Origin: Bacteroidales bacterium 6E
GTDB lineage: Bacteria > Bacteroidota > Bacteroidia > Bacteroidales > Prolixibacteraceae
DNA: 64,000 bases
NCBI GenBank assembly: GCA_001270045.2
Contig: DF970672.1
Coordinates: forward strand, 93,395 to 157,394
Reading direction: 5' to 3'
The notes under the pieces: generated by a model
What the model was told of the DNA's origin: nothing
What the model saw: the letters and a program-made list of their open reading frames with translations, nothing else
Database searches by the model: none
Part shown: one piece after another, positions 43,725 to 54,433 of the stretch
Position numbering within the stretch: the stretch's first letter is position 1
Layout: each line of letters opens with the position of its first letter
Position numbers and translations under genes: made by a program

Positions 43725-44305
43725 CTATTTTTCCGGGACGCTGAACCACTTGGTGACCACTTCACCGGGCCGGTAACTTTCAAGGTATTTCATGGCTTCT
43801 TCAGGTGAAGCGGCAATGAAATAGAGTTCCCTGTATTCGGGTTTGCTGAATTTTTCCGAGAAGCCTTTTTCGAATTGATCGAAAAGGCTGGCGAAAAAGT
43901 TGCCCGTATTCACGAAGACGATGGCCTTTCGGTGGTAGTCAAGTTGTTTCAGCGTAATCACTTCAAGGATTTCCTCCAGTGTGCCGAATCCGCCTGGGAG
44001 GGCAACGAAAGCATCCGACATTTGCCGCATGCGTTCCTTGCGCTCCATCATATCGGCGGTGATTTCCACTTCATGTGCATGGTTGGAAACCAAATTTCTT
44101 TCCTGCATCCGTTCCGGGATGATACCAATGGTGCGGGCTCCCGATTTCCGTGCCGCAATGGTCACGGCTTCCATCAGGCCCACATTGGCACCGCCATTGA
44201 TCAGGCTGTGCCCACGGGTCCCGATCAGTTCGCCCAGGCGCTCTGCATCATTGAAATAGATGTCGTCGATGGCATTGCTCGACGAGCAGAAAACACAAAT
44301 GTCCA

Positions 44306-44306
<1 letters not shown>
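43725..44306 (-). CDS. LOG family protein (TIGR00730, cytokinin riboside phosphoribohydrolase-like)
   Basis: A 193-aa Rossmann-like protein. The nucleotide-binding segments are INGGANVGLMEAV near residue 37 and VALPGGFGTLEEILEVIT near 97, the PGGxGTxxE motif of the LOG/lysine-decarboxylase-like family. Members cleave ribose 5-phosphate from nucleoside monophosphates such as AMP. Its start overlaps the gyrB stop by one base (TGATG), so it is coupled to gyrB. No cytokinin role is implied in this organism. Confidence 0.87.
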
Positions 44307-46303
<1,997 letters not shown>

Positions 46304-46436
46304 TTACTCCTGTTTCTATAATGGTTAAGTGATTGGATAACCCTCGGCATTCCGCATCCGTGTTCCGGAAATTGGGTTTAAATGCCATGATTTTCAATGC
46401 ATTATCCTGATTGAAAATCGGTTGTTGTCCAACATG

Positions 46437-46444
46437 CAAATATA
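46437..46444 (-). promoter_or_regulatory. -7 box upstream of gyrB
   Basis: Read on minus, TATATTTG is an exact -7 match, 136 bases before the gyrB ATG. No TTTG is found at the usual -33 distance, so only the -7 half is supported. The stretch between 46301 and 46609 holds no gene. Confidence 0.35.
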
Positions 46445-46609
46445 GTAAAAATAACCGGAGGGAGGGTGAAGCACCGGCCTTCCCAGACCGATTTTTCACA
46501 CAAGTTATTAACTTCTTAACATTTATTAAGGGGTTGAAAATCAGTGATATGATTTTCAAGGGGAATATGCCTGGCAGGGCAGGCAATATTATGTATAGGT
46601 GAACTGGCT

Positions 46610-46643
46610 GTGAGGGGACTGTCCTGGCGGACAGCCCCCTCAC
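46610..46643. repeat. 34-base hairpin at the edge of the tandem array
   Basis: GTGAGGGG (46610-46617) and CTGTCC (46619-46624) pair with GGACAG (46629-46634) and CCCCTCAC (46636-46643) around the loop TGGC, with one A-C mismatch. There is no T-run after it on either strand, so it is a stable hairpin rather than a classical intrinsic terminator. It lies 17 bases before a second palindrome, AGGCTGGCC-TGC-GGCCAGCCT (46660-46680), which leads into the tandem repeats. Confidence 0.7.
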
Positions 46644-46671
46644 AACATCAAAGAGTTGCAGGCTGGCCTGC

Positions 46672-47243
46672 GGCCAGCCTGGCATATATTGTAGGGCTGC
46701 TGCTTGCAATGGTATGTATTATAGAAGGGGGCTGTCTGCAAACCAACTCCTTACAGCCATTAATAGTGAAAAGTAACTGCGGCCAGCCTGGCATATATTG
46801 TAGGGCTGCTGCGTGCAATGGTATGTATTTTAGAAGGGGGCTGTCTGCAAACCAATTCCTTACAGCCATTAATGGTGAATAGTAACTGCGGCCAGCCTGG
46901 CATATATTGTAGGGCTGCTGCTTGCAATGGTATGTATTATAGAAGGGGGCTGTCTGCAAACCAACTCCTTACAGTCATTAATAGTGAATAGTAACTGCGG
47001 CCAGCCTGGCATATATTGTAGGGCTGCTGCGTGCAATGGTATGTATTATAGAAGGGGGCTGTCTGCAAACCAACTCCTTACAGCCATTAATGGTGAATAG
47101 TAACTGCAGCCTGCCTGGCATATATTGTAGGGCTTCTGCGTGAAATGGTATGTATTATAGGAGGGGGCTGTCTGCAAACCAACTCCTTACAGCCATTAAT
47201 AGTGAATAGTAACTGCGGCCAGCCTGGCATATATTGTAGGGCT
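46672..47243. repeat. 109-bp tandem repeat array, five full units plus a partial
   Basis: Five full units start at 46672, 46781, 46890, 46999 and 47108, each 109 bases after the last, and a 27-base partial sixth unit starts at 47217. Each unit contains GGCCAGCCTGGCATATATTG near its start and ends in TAACTGC. Units 1 and 3 share CTTGC and TAATAGTG, whereas units 2 and 4 share CGTGC and TAATGGTG, so the array is built from a 218-base two-unit block. Unit 5 differs most (CTGCC, TGAAATGG, ATAGGAGG). The unit length is not a multiple of three and stops interrupt all frames, so it is non-coding. It fills the gap between the outer-membrane barrel gene and gyrB. Confidence 0.95.
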
Positions 47244-47266
47244 GGCCGCAGGCTACTGAATAAATC

Positions 47267-49042
47267 TTAGAAGGAGAGGCTGAGGCCTCCCAGGAAGTTG
47301 AAACTCTGGGACGGATAGCCCAGCCATTGCTCGTATTTCTGGAAGCCAAAGTTATGCAGCTGCGCGAATGCCGACAGCTTGCCTGTAATGTCATACACGC
47401 CCCTGGCATTCATGTCAATCACCATGTTCATCGGGATCACCTGGTTCAGGTTCTGCTTTTCGGGATCGCTCTCACGCAACAACGCATGCCGTTTGCCGAT
47501 GGCATAAATCTCGGAGGCTACCCTGAGCCGGTCGGTCACCTGGTACGAAATACCCAGGTTGGCATCCCAAGAGGGGAGGTGCCATGGCTTCTCTTCATGG
47601 TTCATCGTGTACTTGTACACGCTTGCGCTGACCAGCAGGTTCAGCTTGTCGCCCATGCTGTGGACAATCTCCCCGTTGAACTTCAGCTTTTTCATGTCAT
47701 CATAAACCACGTCAAACACGTTGTTAACCATCGGGATTTCCAACAGCATGGATGACTCTCCATCGGTGGTCCCCCAAACAGTGGTCTGGTTCATCACAAA
47801 GAAGGGGTGTCCCACCAATGTGGAGTGGTCGACCTGGATTTTATAGTTGGTGTTGGTGGCAAACTTTCCGTCAAATCCCCCGTAGATCCTGAATTTCTCG
47901 AAATGGTTCTTCACGGCCAGTTCGGGATTGATATAAGGATTGAAATAGGCCACGGCCGAGTAGTAGTTATGGTGATTCTGTCCGTCGACTCCCGCAAACA
48001 CGTTGATCAGCTCTTTTACAGGCGCAAAGTTGAACCTCACGTTCGGTGTCAGCCTGAAATTGGTCTTGTATTGGTTGTCGAAGGTCATCCACGCATTAAC
48101 GCCCACTTTCAGGTTGATGGTCTCATTCCCGAACAGGAAGGCAGGTTTCCCGAAGATCCAGGTCTGCTTGCGGGTGGCGGCTGTATTGGTGGTGTCGATG
48201 TATAAAAGCGAAGTCTGGGAATATTCGGCCCCGGCATCAATCAGGAAAGTGAACATGTCGGTCGGACGCTTGAAGTCCATCGTGAAATTACCGTAATGCT
48301 CGCGTTGTCCGGTCTTGTTCCCGAAATAGTGGTAAAGGAAGTCAAATCCGGTGGAGGGGTCACTTTTGCCTTTCGACAGGTTCTGCAAATTGATGTTGAT
48401 TTTTCCCTTGGTCATGGTTTGCCTGTCACCCAGATAGGGCGAATAATCCTCAATCAGGGCGGGTATACCGGTTACGGGGTACCCGTAGTAATTGTATCCG
48501 TCGTGGTCGAGGCCCAGGTTGAACGAGAGTGTCGACTTGCGGAACATGTGTTTGATGAACATCTCCGCTTCGTTGTCGGAGAAGGGCGACTTCACCCGGT
48601 CGCCTCCCTCGAGGTTGATCTTCCCATGCGATGAAAGGTGCTTCAGGTGCAGCCCAAAGATCGAATTCTTCTGGTTCTTGTTGTTGAAGAAGAATTCACC
48701 GTAAGGCTTGTTGTAGTTCCCGGCTCCCAGGCGTAGCAGCCCGAACCCGACTTCCTCCTTAGGCTTGCCAACGATGGTGGCGGCTTGCAGACTGGTCACC
48801 GAAAAGGTCGAGAAAACAGGCTGGCTGAAAATGCTGTAGTCGAAGTTCGGTTTCTTGAACTCAGTATCCTTGATCGTGGGTATATCATTGATTTTCTGGG
48901 CATCCATGGCCGCTGGCGAGAATGATTTCACGACCTCCACTTCCCGGCGGAGGGTGGTGTCGGTCTGGGCCTTGACGCTGATGAACGGGAGCAGCAGGAT
49001 GGCTGCCAACGCCCATTGGATTGTATGATGTGCTTTTATCAT
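47267..49042 (-). CDS. Outer-membrane beta-barrel protein, TonB-receptor-like without plug
   Basis: A 591-aa protein with a signal peptide (cut after about SVKAQ, residue 26) and long runs of alternating hydrophobic and polar residues typical of outer-membrane strands. It ends in FNFLGGLSLSF, with the C-terminal Phe expected for BAM-dependent barrels. The N-terminal ~70 residues (TLRREVEVVKSFSPAAMDAQ) resemble the short conserved region before the barrel in a Bacteroidota family often annotated as TonB-dependent receptor-like; no plug domain or TonB box is visible. It starts 18 bases after the TPR gene, so the two form an operon. Function unknown. Confidence 0.75.
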   Translation of the reverse strand: MIKAHHTIQWALAAILLLPFISVKAQTDTTLRREVEVVKSFSPAAMDAQKINDIPTIKDTEFKKPNFDYSIFSQPVFSTFSVTSLQAATIVGKPKEEVGFGLLRLGAGNYNKPYGEFFFNNKNQKNSIFGLHLKHLSSHGKINLEGGDRVKSPFSDNEAEMFIKHMFRKSTLSFNLGLDHDGYNYYGYPVTGIPALIEDYSPYLGDRQTMTKGKININLQNLSKGKSDPSTGFDFLYHYFGNKTGQREHYGNFTMDFKRPTDMFTFLIDAGAEYSQTSLLYIDTTNTAATRKQTWIFGKPAFLFGNETINLKVGVNAWMTFDNQYKTNFRLTPNVRFNFAPVKELINVFAGVDGQNHHNYYSAVAYFNPYINPELAVKNHFEKFRIYGGFDGKFATNTNYKIQVDHSTLVGHPFFVMNQTTVWGTTDGESSMLLEIPMVNNVFDVVYDDMKKLKFNGEIVHSMGDKLNLLVSASVYKYTMNHEEKPWHLPSWDANLGISYQVTDRLRVASEIYAIGKRHALLRESDPEKQNLNQVIPMNMVIDMNARGVYDITGKLSAFAQLHNFGFQKYEQWLGYPSQSFNFLGGLSLSF

Positions 49043-49060
49043 GGTGTCTTGAATTTTCTG

Positions 49061-52000
49061 TTAGTTTAACCTGATTTGCATGGGGTTGGTGCGCTGCTGG
49101 TTTTGCTGGTTCCTTTCCCGTTCCTCGATCTGGTTCAGTCGCGAGGTTGCCTGGTCGATCACGCCATCGGTCTTGTCGGGATAGTTTTCGATCAGGCTCT
49201 TCAGGGTATGTTTTGCCTGGAAATCGTCCTTCCGGGAAACATACACATCGGCCAGCAGGATAAAGCTTTTCGCCAGCCAGAACTGGTGTGGCGTGCCTTT
49301 GTCAATGTAATCCATCACCTCTTTCTCGGCAGCGTCAAAGTTTTGTTTCCTGAAATGGATTTCTGCCATCAGGTATTTCGATTCGGCCCCTTCCACCGAG
49401 TTGGTTTCGGTGGCCACTGTACGGAGGGCTGTCAGTGCCTGGTCGTAATTGCCCAGCATGTAATATGATTTGGCAATGATGTAGTTGGCCTCGCGAAGGA
49501 GTTCGACACTCGACTTTTCGGCTTCTTTCAATCGTGTGGCATCTTCCAGGGCGTTGCGGTATCTTTCAAGTTTGAAAGCCGACCGCATCTTTCCGGCAAT
49601 CGCCCGTACCGTGTTCCACTTGTTGTTCGAAACGGTCTCGAGCCTGTCATACAATTCAAGGGCTTCGTCATATTTCCTGGCGTTGTAGGTCAGTTCCGAC
49701 GCCTTTGCCAGGGCGGGTTCGCTGAAGATGTTCAGGGGCTGCCTGGCCACGAACATGTAATTGTCGAGCGACTGGGTGTACTGCCCGCTGTTGTACAGCG
49801 ATTCTCCCAGGTAGAAGTTGGCGTTGATCACGAAACTGCCGTTCGGGAATTGCTGCAGGTACCTGCGAAGCTGGTTGGCGGCATTCGGATCCCCGGCCAT
49901 GAATTGTTTCTCGGCGGCCTGGTAGGTGAGTGAATCCTGTGCTGTGACCGCAACCGCACTTCCGCCTCCCAGGCGTCCGGCATAGGCGAAGTAGGCATCC
50001 ACGTCGTTCATTTCCACATAGCAGTTGCGGATCCCGATCAGGGCTGCCTGGGCTTCCTGGGTGCCACCGAATTTTTCGGCCACCTCCTTATAATATTTCA
50101 GCGAATTCTGGTAATCCCCTGTATTGTAATGGATCAGACCCATCTGCAACACTGCCCTTGGGTAGTAACTGCTCTGGGCAAACCGGTCAATCAGGATCTG
50201 GTATTCCCTTTTGGCTTCCTCATACCGGGCATCCTGCTGGTAGGTGCGTCCGAGCTCGAAGTGGGCATCGTCGATATAGGCCGACTGCGGGAAGGTGGCG
50301 ATCAATGTCCTCAACCGGGTGAGTTTTTCTGCCTGGTTACGCTGCAGTCCGCTGGTAAAGGCGAGCTGATATAACGAATAATCGGCATCATATAAATTCA
50401 GGGTATAAGCCTGCTGGTAGTTTCGGATGGCCTCGCCATACTCGCGCTGCTGGAAATATGCGTCGCCCACCCGGTTATAGGCATCGGCCACCTTGGGTGT
50501 CTGGCGGTTCCTGACGGCATTGAGGTACTTCCGGAAGGCTGATTCGGCCTGCCTGTAGTCTTCGAGCTTGAAATAGGCGTATCCCAGACTGTAATGCGCA
50601 TCGTTGTATTCAGGAATGTTAATGGCTCCCGGACTGGTCAGGAACTGGTTGAATCCGCTGATCGCCGAGGAGTAGTTGCCGGTGCGGTAGAGGGCTTCGG
50701 CTCTCCAGAACCTTGCTCCTGCTGCCAGTTCGTTTGAATGGATGTTTTGGAGTGATTTGTCAAAATTCTGGATGGCCTGGTCGAAGACCGAATTGCCAAA
50801 CAACTCAAGGCCACGGTAATAGGTTACCCTTTGGTAGGCCTGGTTAAGGGCGGTATTCCTGACCTTGATCTTTTCGATCGATTCTATGGCGTCGCGGTAG
50901 TTCTTGGTGACCATGAACACTTCGGTCAGATATTGGTATGCCGCGGTATTTCTTTCCGAATTGGGGTAAAGGGTGATGTAGCGGTCGAATGCCTTGATGG
51001 TTTCGTTGAAGGGTGAGTACGACAGCTCATAGGTGAGCTTGGCATAGTTGAAAAGCGCATCTTCGCGGATGCGGTCGTCGAATTCCATCTCTGAGGCGGA
51101 GCCAAAGGCTGCCCGGGCTTTCTCTTTCTGGTTGGTCCTCACGTAGGCATCCGCAAGATGATAGAAGGCGTTTTGCGACAGCTGGTCGTTGCCCCGGGTG
51201 GCTCCCTCAAAGAGCGGGACCGACTTCTCGAAAGCGCCCGTGTTGTAATAACAATAGGCCAGCAGGTAGTTGTCTTCCCTCGATTTTGCCCCGGGTGTTT
51301 CGTGGTAGTATTCCAGAAACTGGATGGCTTCGGAAAAACGACGCAGGTGGAAGTAAGAGTCACCGACAATTTTGGCCAGCTCGGGCTTGTGGGCTTCCTC
51401 CACGTCGTTGATGATCGGAACCACATAATTGACCACTTCATTGTAGCGCTCCTGCTTGTAATAGATCTGGCTCACGTACATGGGGATGACCTTGTTGAAA
51501 TTGGGGTCATTCTCCAATTGCCTGAATCCGTCGAGCGCGGTTTCGAAATTGTCTTTCAGGTAGTTGATATGGGCATAGTAATAGAGTGCCGGCTTGGCCA
51601 GAACGTGGTTCTTGTCCTTGATGGTCACGAATTCATTGGCGGCCAGGTCTAGCTCGTCGGTCATCATGTAACAGTAGCCTGTCATGTATCCTGCCTTGAT
51701 CTGGTCGTCCTGCGACAGCCGCGAGCGGTCGACATTGCTGAACGAGCGCAGCGCCATCTTGTGGCGTTCCTTATCAAACTGGTATTCACCGTAATAAAAA
51801 TGGGCATAGTTGGTGTACGGACTGTCGGCGTAATCGTTAATGAAATTGGCCAGCAGCTTTTCGCCGGTCACGTGCTCCGAACGCAATGCCGACAAAGCCA
51901 TGTAATAAGTCGCTTCGGAGGCGATTTCCGATTTCTCGTCAGCCTGTTCCTTTATTTTCTCGAATTGCCGGTAGGCGGCATTGTACTTGCCGGTCCTGAA

Positions 52001-52129
52001 CAATTCCTTTCCCATCGCGATCTCTTTCTGGATATCGGTAAACCAAATCGTTTCCTGCGAAATCGCGCTGTTGGTGAAAAGAAAGAAGACCCACAAAAAA
52101 GTGAGTAGTTTAACTGTTTTCATATTCAT
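49061..52129 (-). CDS. Large periplasmic TPR-repeat protein
   Basis: A protein of 1,022 aa from the ATG at 52129, or 1,020 from the ATG at 52123, with a signal peptide (KTVKLLTFLWVFFLFTNSAI). After the signal nearly the whole length consists of tetratricopeptide-like helix pairs, recognisable by repeated patterns such as ALYRTGNYSSAISGFNQFL, AHYSLGYAYFKLEDYRQAE and YQQDARYEEAKREYQIL. TPR proteins hold protein complexes together; no enzyme domain is present. The frame is open 43 codons further upstream, but that Arg-rich part is not a signal peptide and is rejected. It is coupled to the outer-membrane barrel gene downstream, which suggests an envelope scaffold plus barrel. The C-terminus is Gln/Asn-rich. 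Confidence 0.8.
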   Translation of the reverse strand: MNMKTVKLLTFLWVFFLFTNSAISQETIWFTDIQKEIAMGKELFRTGKYNAAYRQFEKIKEQADEKSEIASEATYYMALSALRSEHVTGEKLLANFINDYADSPYTNYAHFYYGEYQFDKERHKMALRSFSNVDRSRLSQDDQIKAGYMTGYCYMMTDELDLAANEFVTIKDKNHVLAKPALYYYAHINYLKDNFETALDGFRQLENDPNFNKVIPMYVSQIYYKQERYNEVVNYVVPIINDVEEAHKPELAKIVGDSYFHLRRFSEAIQFLEYYHETPGAKSREDNYLLAYCYYNTGAFEKSVPLFEGATRGNDQLSQNAFYHLADAYVRTNQKEKARAAFGSASEMEFDDRIREDALFNYAKLTYELSYSPFNETIKAFDRYITLYPNSERNTAAYQYLTEVFMVTKNYRDAIESIEKIKVRNTALNQAYQRVTYYRGLELFGNSVFDQAIQNFDKSLQNIHSNELAAGARFWRAEALYRTGNYSSAISGFNQFLTSPGAINIPEYNDAHYSLGYAYFKLEDYRQAESAFRKYLNAVRNRQTPKVADAYNRVGDAYFQQREYGEAIRNYQQAYTLNLYDADYSLYQLAFTSGLQRNQAEKLTRLRTLIATFPQSAYIDDAHFELGRTYQQDARYEEAKREYQILIDRFAQSSYYPRAVLQMGLIHYNTGDYQNSLKYYKEVAEKFGGTQEAQAALIGIRNCYVEMNDVDAYFAYAGRLGGGSAVAVTAQDSLTYQAAEKQFMAGDPNAANQLRRYLQQFPNGSFVINANFYLGESLYNSGQYTQSLDNYMFVARQPLNIFSEPALAKASELTYNARKYDEALELYDRLETVSNNKWNTVRAIAGKMRSAFKLERYRNALEDATRLKEAEKSSVELLREANYIIAKSYYMLGNYDQALTALRTVATETNSVEGAESKYLMAEIHFRKQNFDAAEKEVMDYIDKGTPHQFWLAKSFILLADVYVSRKDDFQAKHTLKSLIENYPDKTDGVIDQATSRLNQIEERERNQQNQQRTNPMQIRLN

Positions 52130-52423
52130 GATGTCGCTGTTATTTTCACAAATGTCATTGTTTGACGGGTCAACTGCCCGGCCTGTTTTCCGTGTCGATT
52201 CCCCGGATTCTTTGTCCCGGCCTCGCTTCCGGCGGTTTCCAGGTTTTCGCCGCTGCAAATCCTGTGCCGCCCGATTAAAATTTAAACTAAATTAATATAG
52301 TAACGGTGGCGGGGGGCTTATATTTCATGGATTTTCTCAACAAAAAACTGTTTATTACTTTAGGGTTAACCGCTGGAGGGTTGAAAAGTTTAGGCTATTT
52401 TCGTCTGGTAATTGCTTGGATCC

Positions 52424-53152
52424 ATGGAAAACAACGAAGTCATACGTCTCGAGGGCGCCGAAATCTACCAGGAGGACAACATGGTCCTGCAGGATGTGAA
52501 CCTGCAGGTGAACCAGGGTGAGTTTGTCTACATCATCGGAAGGGTTGGTACGGGCAAGTCGAGCCTGATCAAGACACTGAATGCCGAAATTCCCCTGACG
52601 GTCGGCACGGGTGTGGTGGCCGGATATCAACTGCATAACCTGAAAAGGCGCGATATCCCGATGCTTCGACGGAAGCTGGGAGTGATCTTCCAGGATTTCA
52701 GGTTGTTGTCTGACCGTTCGGTTGGGGCCAATCTTGAATTTGTGCTGAAGGCCACGGGCTGGAAAAAGGACAAGGTAATTACCGAAAGGGCCATCGAGAT
52801 GCTGACCATGGTGGGAATGGAACGCTATTTCCACAAGATGCCGCACCAGTTGTCGGGGGGCGAACAGCAAAGGGTGGTCATTGCCCGGGCGCTCCTGAAC
52901 GATCCGCTGGTTTTGCTGGCCGACGAGCCTACCGGGAATCTTGACCCTGAAACGTCGGAACAGATCCTGGCATTGTTGATGAAACTGAATACGGAGGGCA
53001 AGACCATCGTGATGGCTACCCACGATTATCCCCTGATCGGCCGGCACAAGGCGCGCACACTGGTGTGCGAAAAGTTCTGCCTGGTCGACGCTTCCAAAGC
53101 CGACGGACTGATTGATTTCGATCAGCTGCTGGCCAGTTCCGGACTCGCCTGA
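52424..53152 (+). CDS. ftsE: FtsE-like ABC ATPase
   Basis: A protein of 242 aa from the ATG at 52424; a TTG four codons earlier is less likely. Walker A is GRVGTGKSSLIKTLNAE near residue 38, the signature is LSGGEQQRVVIARALLND near 138, and Walker B is LLADEPTGNLDP near 161, followed by the switch His in MATHDY. The GRVGTGKSS form of Walker A and the FQDFRLLSDRSVGANL Q-loop are typical of FtsE. FtsE works with the membrane protein FtsX to control peptidoglycan hydrolases during division. No FtsX gene is adjacent. It is divergent from the TPR gene and convergent with the flavodiiron gene, one base apart. Confidence 0.85.
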   Translation: MENNEVIRLEGAEIYQEDNMVLQDVNLQVNQGEFVYIIGRVGTGKSSLIKTLNAEIPLTVGTGVVAGYQLHNLKRRDIPMLRRKLGVIFQDFRLLSDRSVGANLEFVLKATGWKKDKVITERAIEMLTMVGMERYFHKMPHQLSGGEQQRVVIARALLNDPLVLLADEPTGNLDPETSEQILALLMKLNTEGKTIVMATHDYPLIGRHKARTLVCEKFCLVDASKADGLIDFDQLLASSGLA

Positions 53153-53153
53153 G

Positions 53154-54341
53154 CTATCCCTTCAAACGGTCGGCCATCGCGTCGGCCATCGCAATCAGCT
53201 CCTCGCGGGTCGACACTTTCAGGTTTCCTTTCTCTTCAATGGGGTCATGCACCAGATCCCACTGTATGCTGTCGGCAAAGGCCATGAGGTTTTTCACGCC
53301 CCCTCCGTTCCACGAGTAGTTTCCGAAGATTCCCAGCAAATGGTTCTTGATGCCCATGTGGGCGATGGTCGAAATCAGGGTCTCCACATTGGGAAAGAGC
53401 GCATTGTTGTAGGCACAGCTGCCCACAATGAATCCCTTGTACTTGAAGATATCGTTGATGATGTACGACGAGTGGGTCTTTGACGAATCGTATACCCTGA
53501 TGTTTTTGATACCCCGCTCTGACAGGCGCCGGGCAACGGTCTCTGCCATTTTCTGGGTGTTGCCGTACATCGATCCGTAAACAATCACCACGCCTTCGTC
53601 CATCTCGTAGTTGCTCCACTTGTTGTAGCGGCTCAAAACCCAGTTCAGGTCGGTACGCCAGATGGGGCCATGGGTGGCCGCAATCATTTTGATCTCCAGG
53701 TCGGCCAGTTTCTTGATGGCACGCTGGGTGTGGGCACAATATTTTCCCACGATGTTGGTGAAATATCGCATCACTTCCACTTCATAGAAGTCGAGGTTGA
53801 TTTCGTCGTCGAAGATGCCGCCGTCGAGGGTGCCGTAGCTTCCAAAGGCATCGCCAGAGAAGAGGATCTTGTTGTCGATCTCGTAAGTGACCATGGTTTC
53901 GGGCCAGTGTACCATGGGGATGGCACGGAACTGCAGACGGGTTTTCCCGAGGGTGAGGATGTCGTCGTCCTTCACTTCGAGGGTGTGGGCGGGCTTCAGG
54001 TAGTAACTCTCCACAAATCCAAAGGTCTTTTTGTTGCCAACCAGGATGATGTCGGGGTATTTGGTGACCAGTGCCTTGAGGGCTCCCGAGTGGTCGGGTT
54101 CCATGTGATTGATGATCAGGTAGTCGACTTTCCGGTCGCCAATGATCAGCTCCACCTGGTCGAGGTAGTCGTCAATGAACTGCCGCTCCACGGTGTCGAT
54201 GAGCGCAATCTTTTCATCCACGATCAGGTATGCATTATAGGATACCCCATGCGGGATAGGCCATATGTTTTCAAACAGGGCGGTTCTGCGGTCGTTGAAT
54301 CCCAGAAAATAAATATTGTCTGTCAGATTTGTCTGCAACAT
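53154..54341 (-). CDS. Flavodiiron protein (FprA-type oxygen or NO reductase)
   Basis: A protein of 395 aa from the ATG at 54341; the frame is open to a TTG nine codons upstream. The metallo-beta-lactamase domain carries the diiron site INHMEPDHSG with His79, Glu81, Asp83 and His84, and later His ligands in MVHWPETMVTY and the AATHGPIWR region. The C-terminal flavodoxin domain begins near residue 250 with VIVYGSMYGNTQKMAE, the FMN phosphate loop. There is no rubredoxin domain, so the electron donor must be separate. These enzymes reduce O2 to water or NO to N2O and protect against oxygen or nitrosative stress. Confidence 0.93.
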   Translation of the reverse strand: MLQTNLTDNIYFLGFNDRRTALFENIWPIPHGVSYNAYLIVDEKIALIDTVERQFIDDYLDQVELIIGDRKVDYLIINHMEPDHSGALKALVTKYPDIILVGNKKTFGFVESYYLKPAHTLEVKDDDILTLGKTRLQFRAIPMVHWPETMVTYEIDNKILFSGDAFGSYGTLDGGIFDDEINLDFYEVEVMRYFTNIVGKYCAHTQRAIKKLADLEIKMIAATHGPIWRTDLNWVLSRYNKWSNYEMDEGVVIVYGSMYGNTQKMAETVARRLSERGIKNIRVYDSSKTHSSYIINDIFKYKGFIVGSCAYNNALFPNVETLISTIAHMGIKNHLLGIFGNYSWNGGGVKNLMAFADSIQWDLVHDPIEEKGNLKVSTREELIAMADAMADRLKG

Positions 54342-54433
54342 GGTTTTTGCTTTAGATTTCGGGGCCAAAAATAGTAAAATTCATCTTGGGAAAGCCACCG
54401 GCACATTCAAAACCGGCAGTCGGACCAAAGGGT

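Noticed and set aside
46423-46434. TGTTG-TC-CAACA dyad upstream of gyrB
   Set aside because: Arms of five bases are too short to support an operator without conservation data.
46610-46959. Coding frames of 90-103 codons across the tandem repeats on both strands
   Set aside because: The 109-base unit shifts frame each time, the translations have no known feature, and they exist only where stops happen to be missing.
46672-47243. CRISPR array
   Set aside because: The whole 109-base period is conserved; there are no variable spacers between short repeats and no cas genes nearby.
52130-52258. Longer TPR protein start
   Set aside because: The extra 43 residues are Arg-rich and would bury the evident signal peptide that begins after the ATG at 52129.
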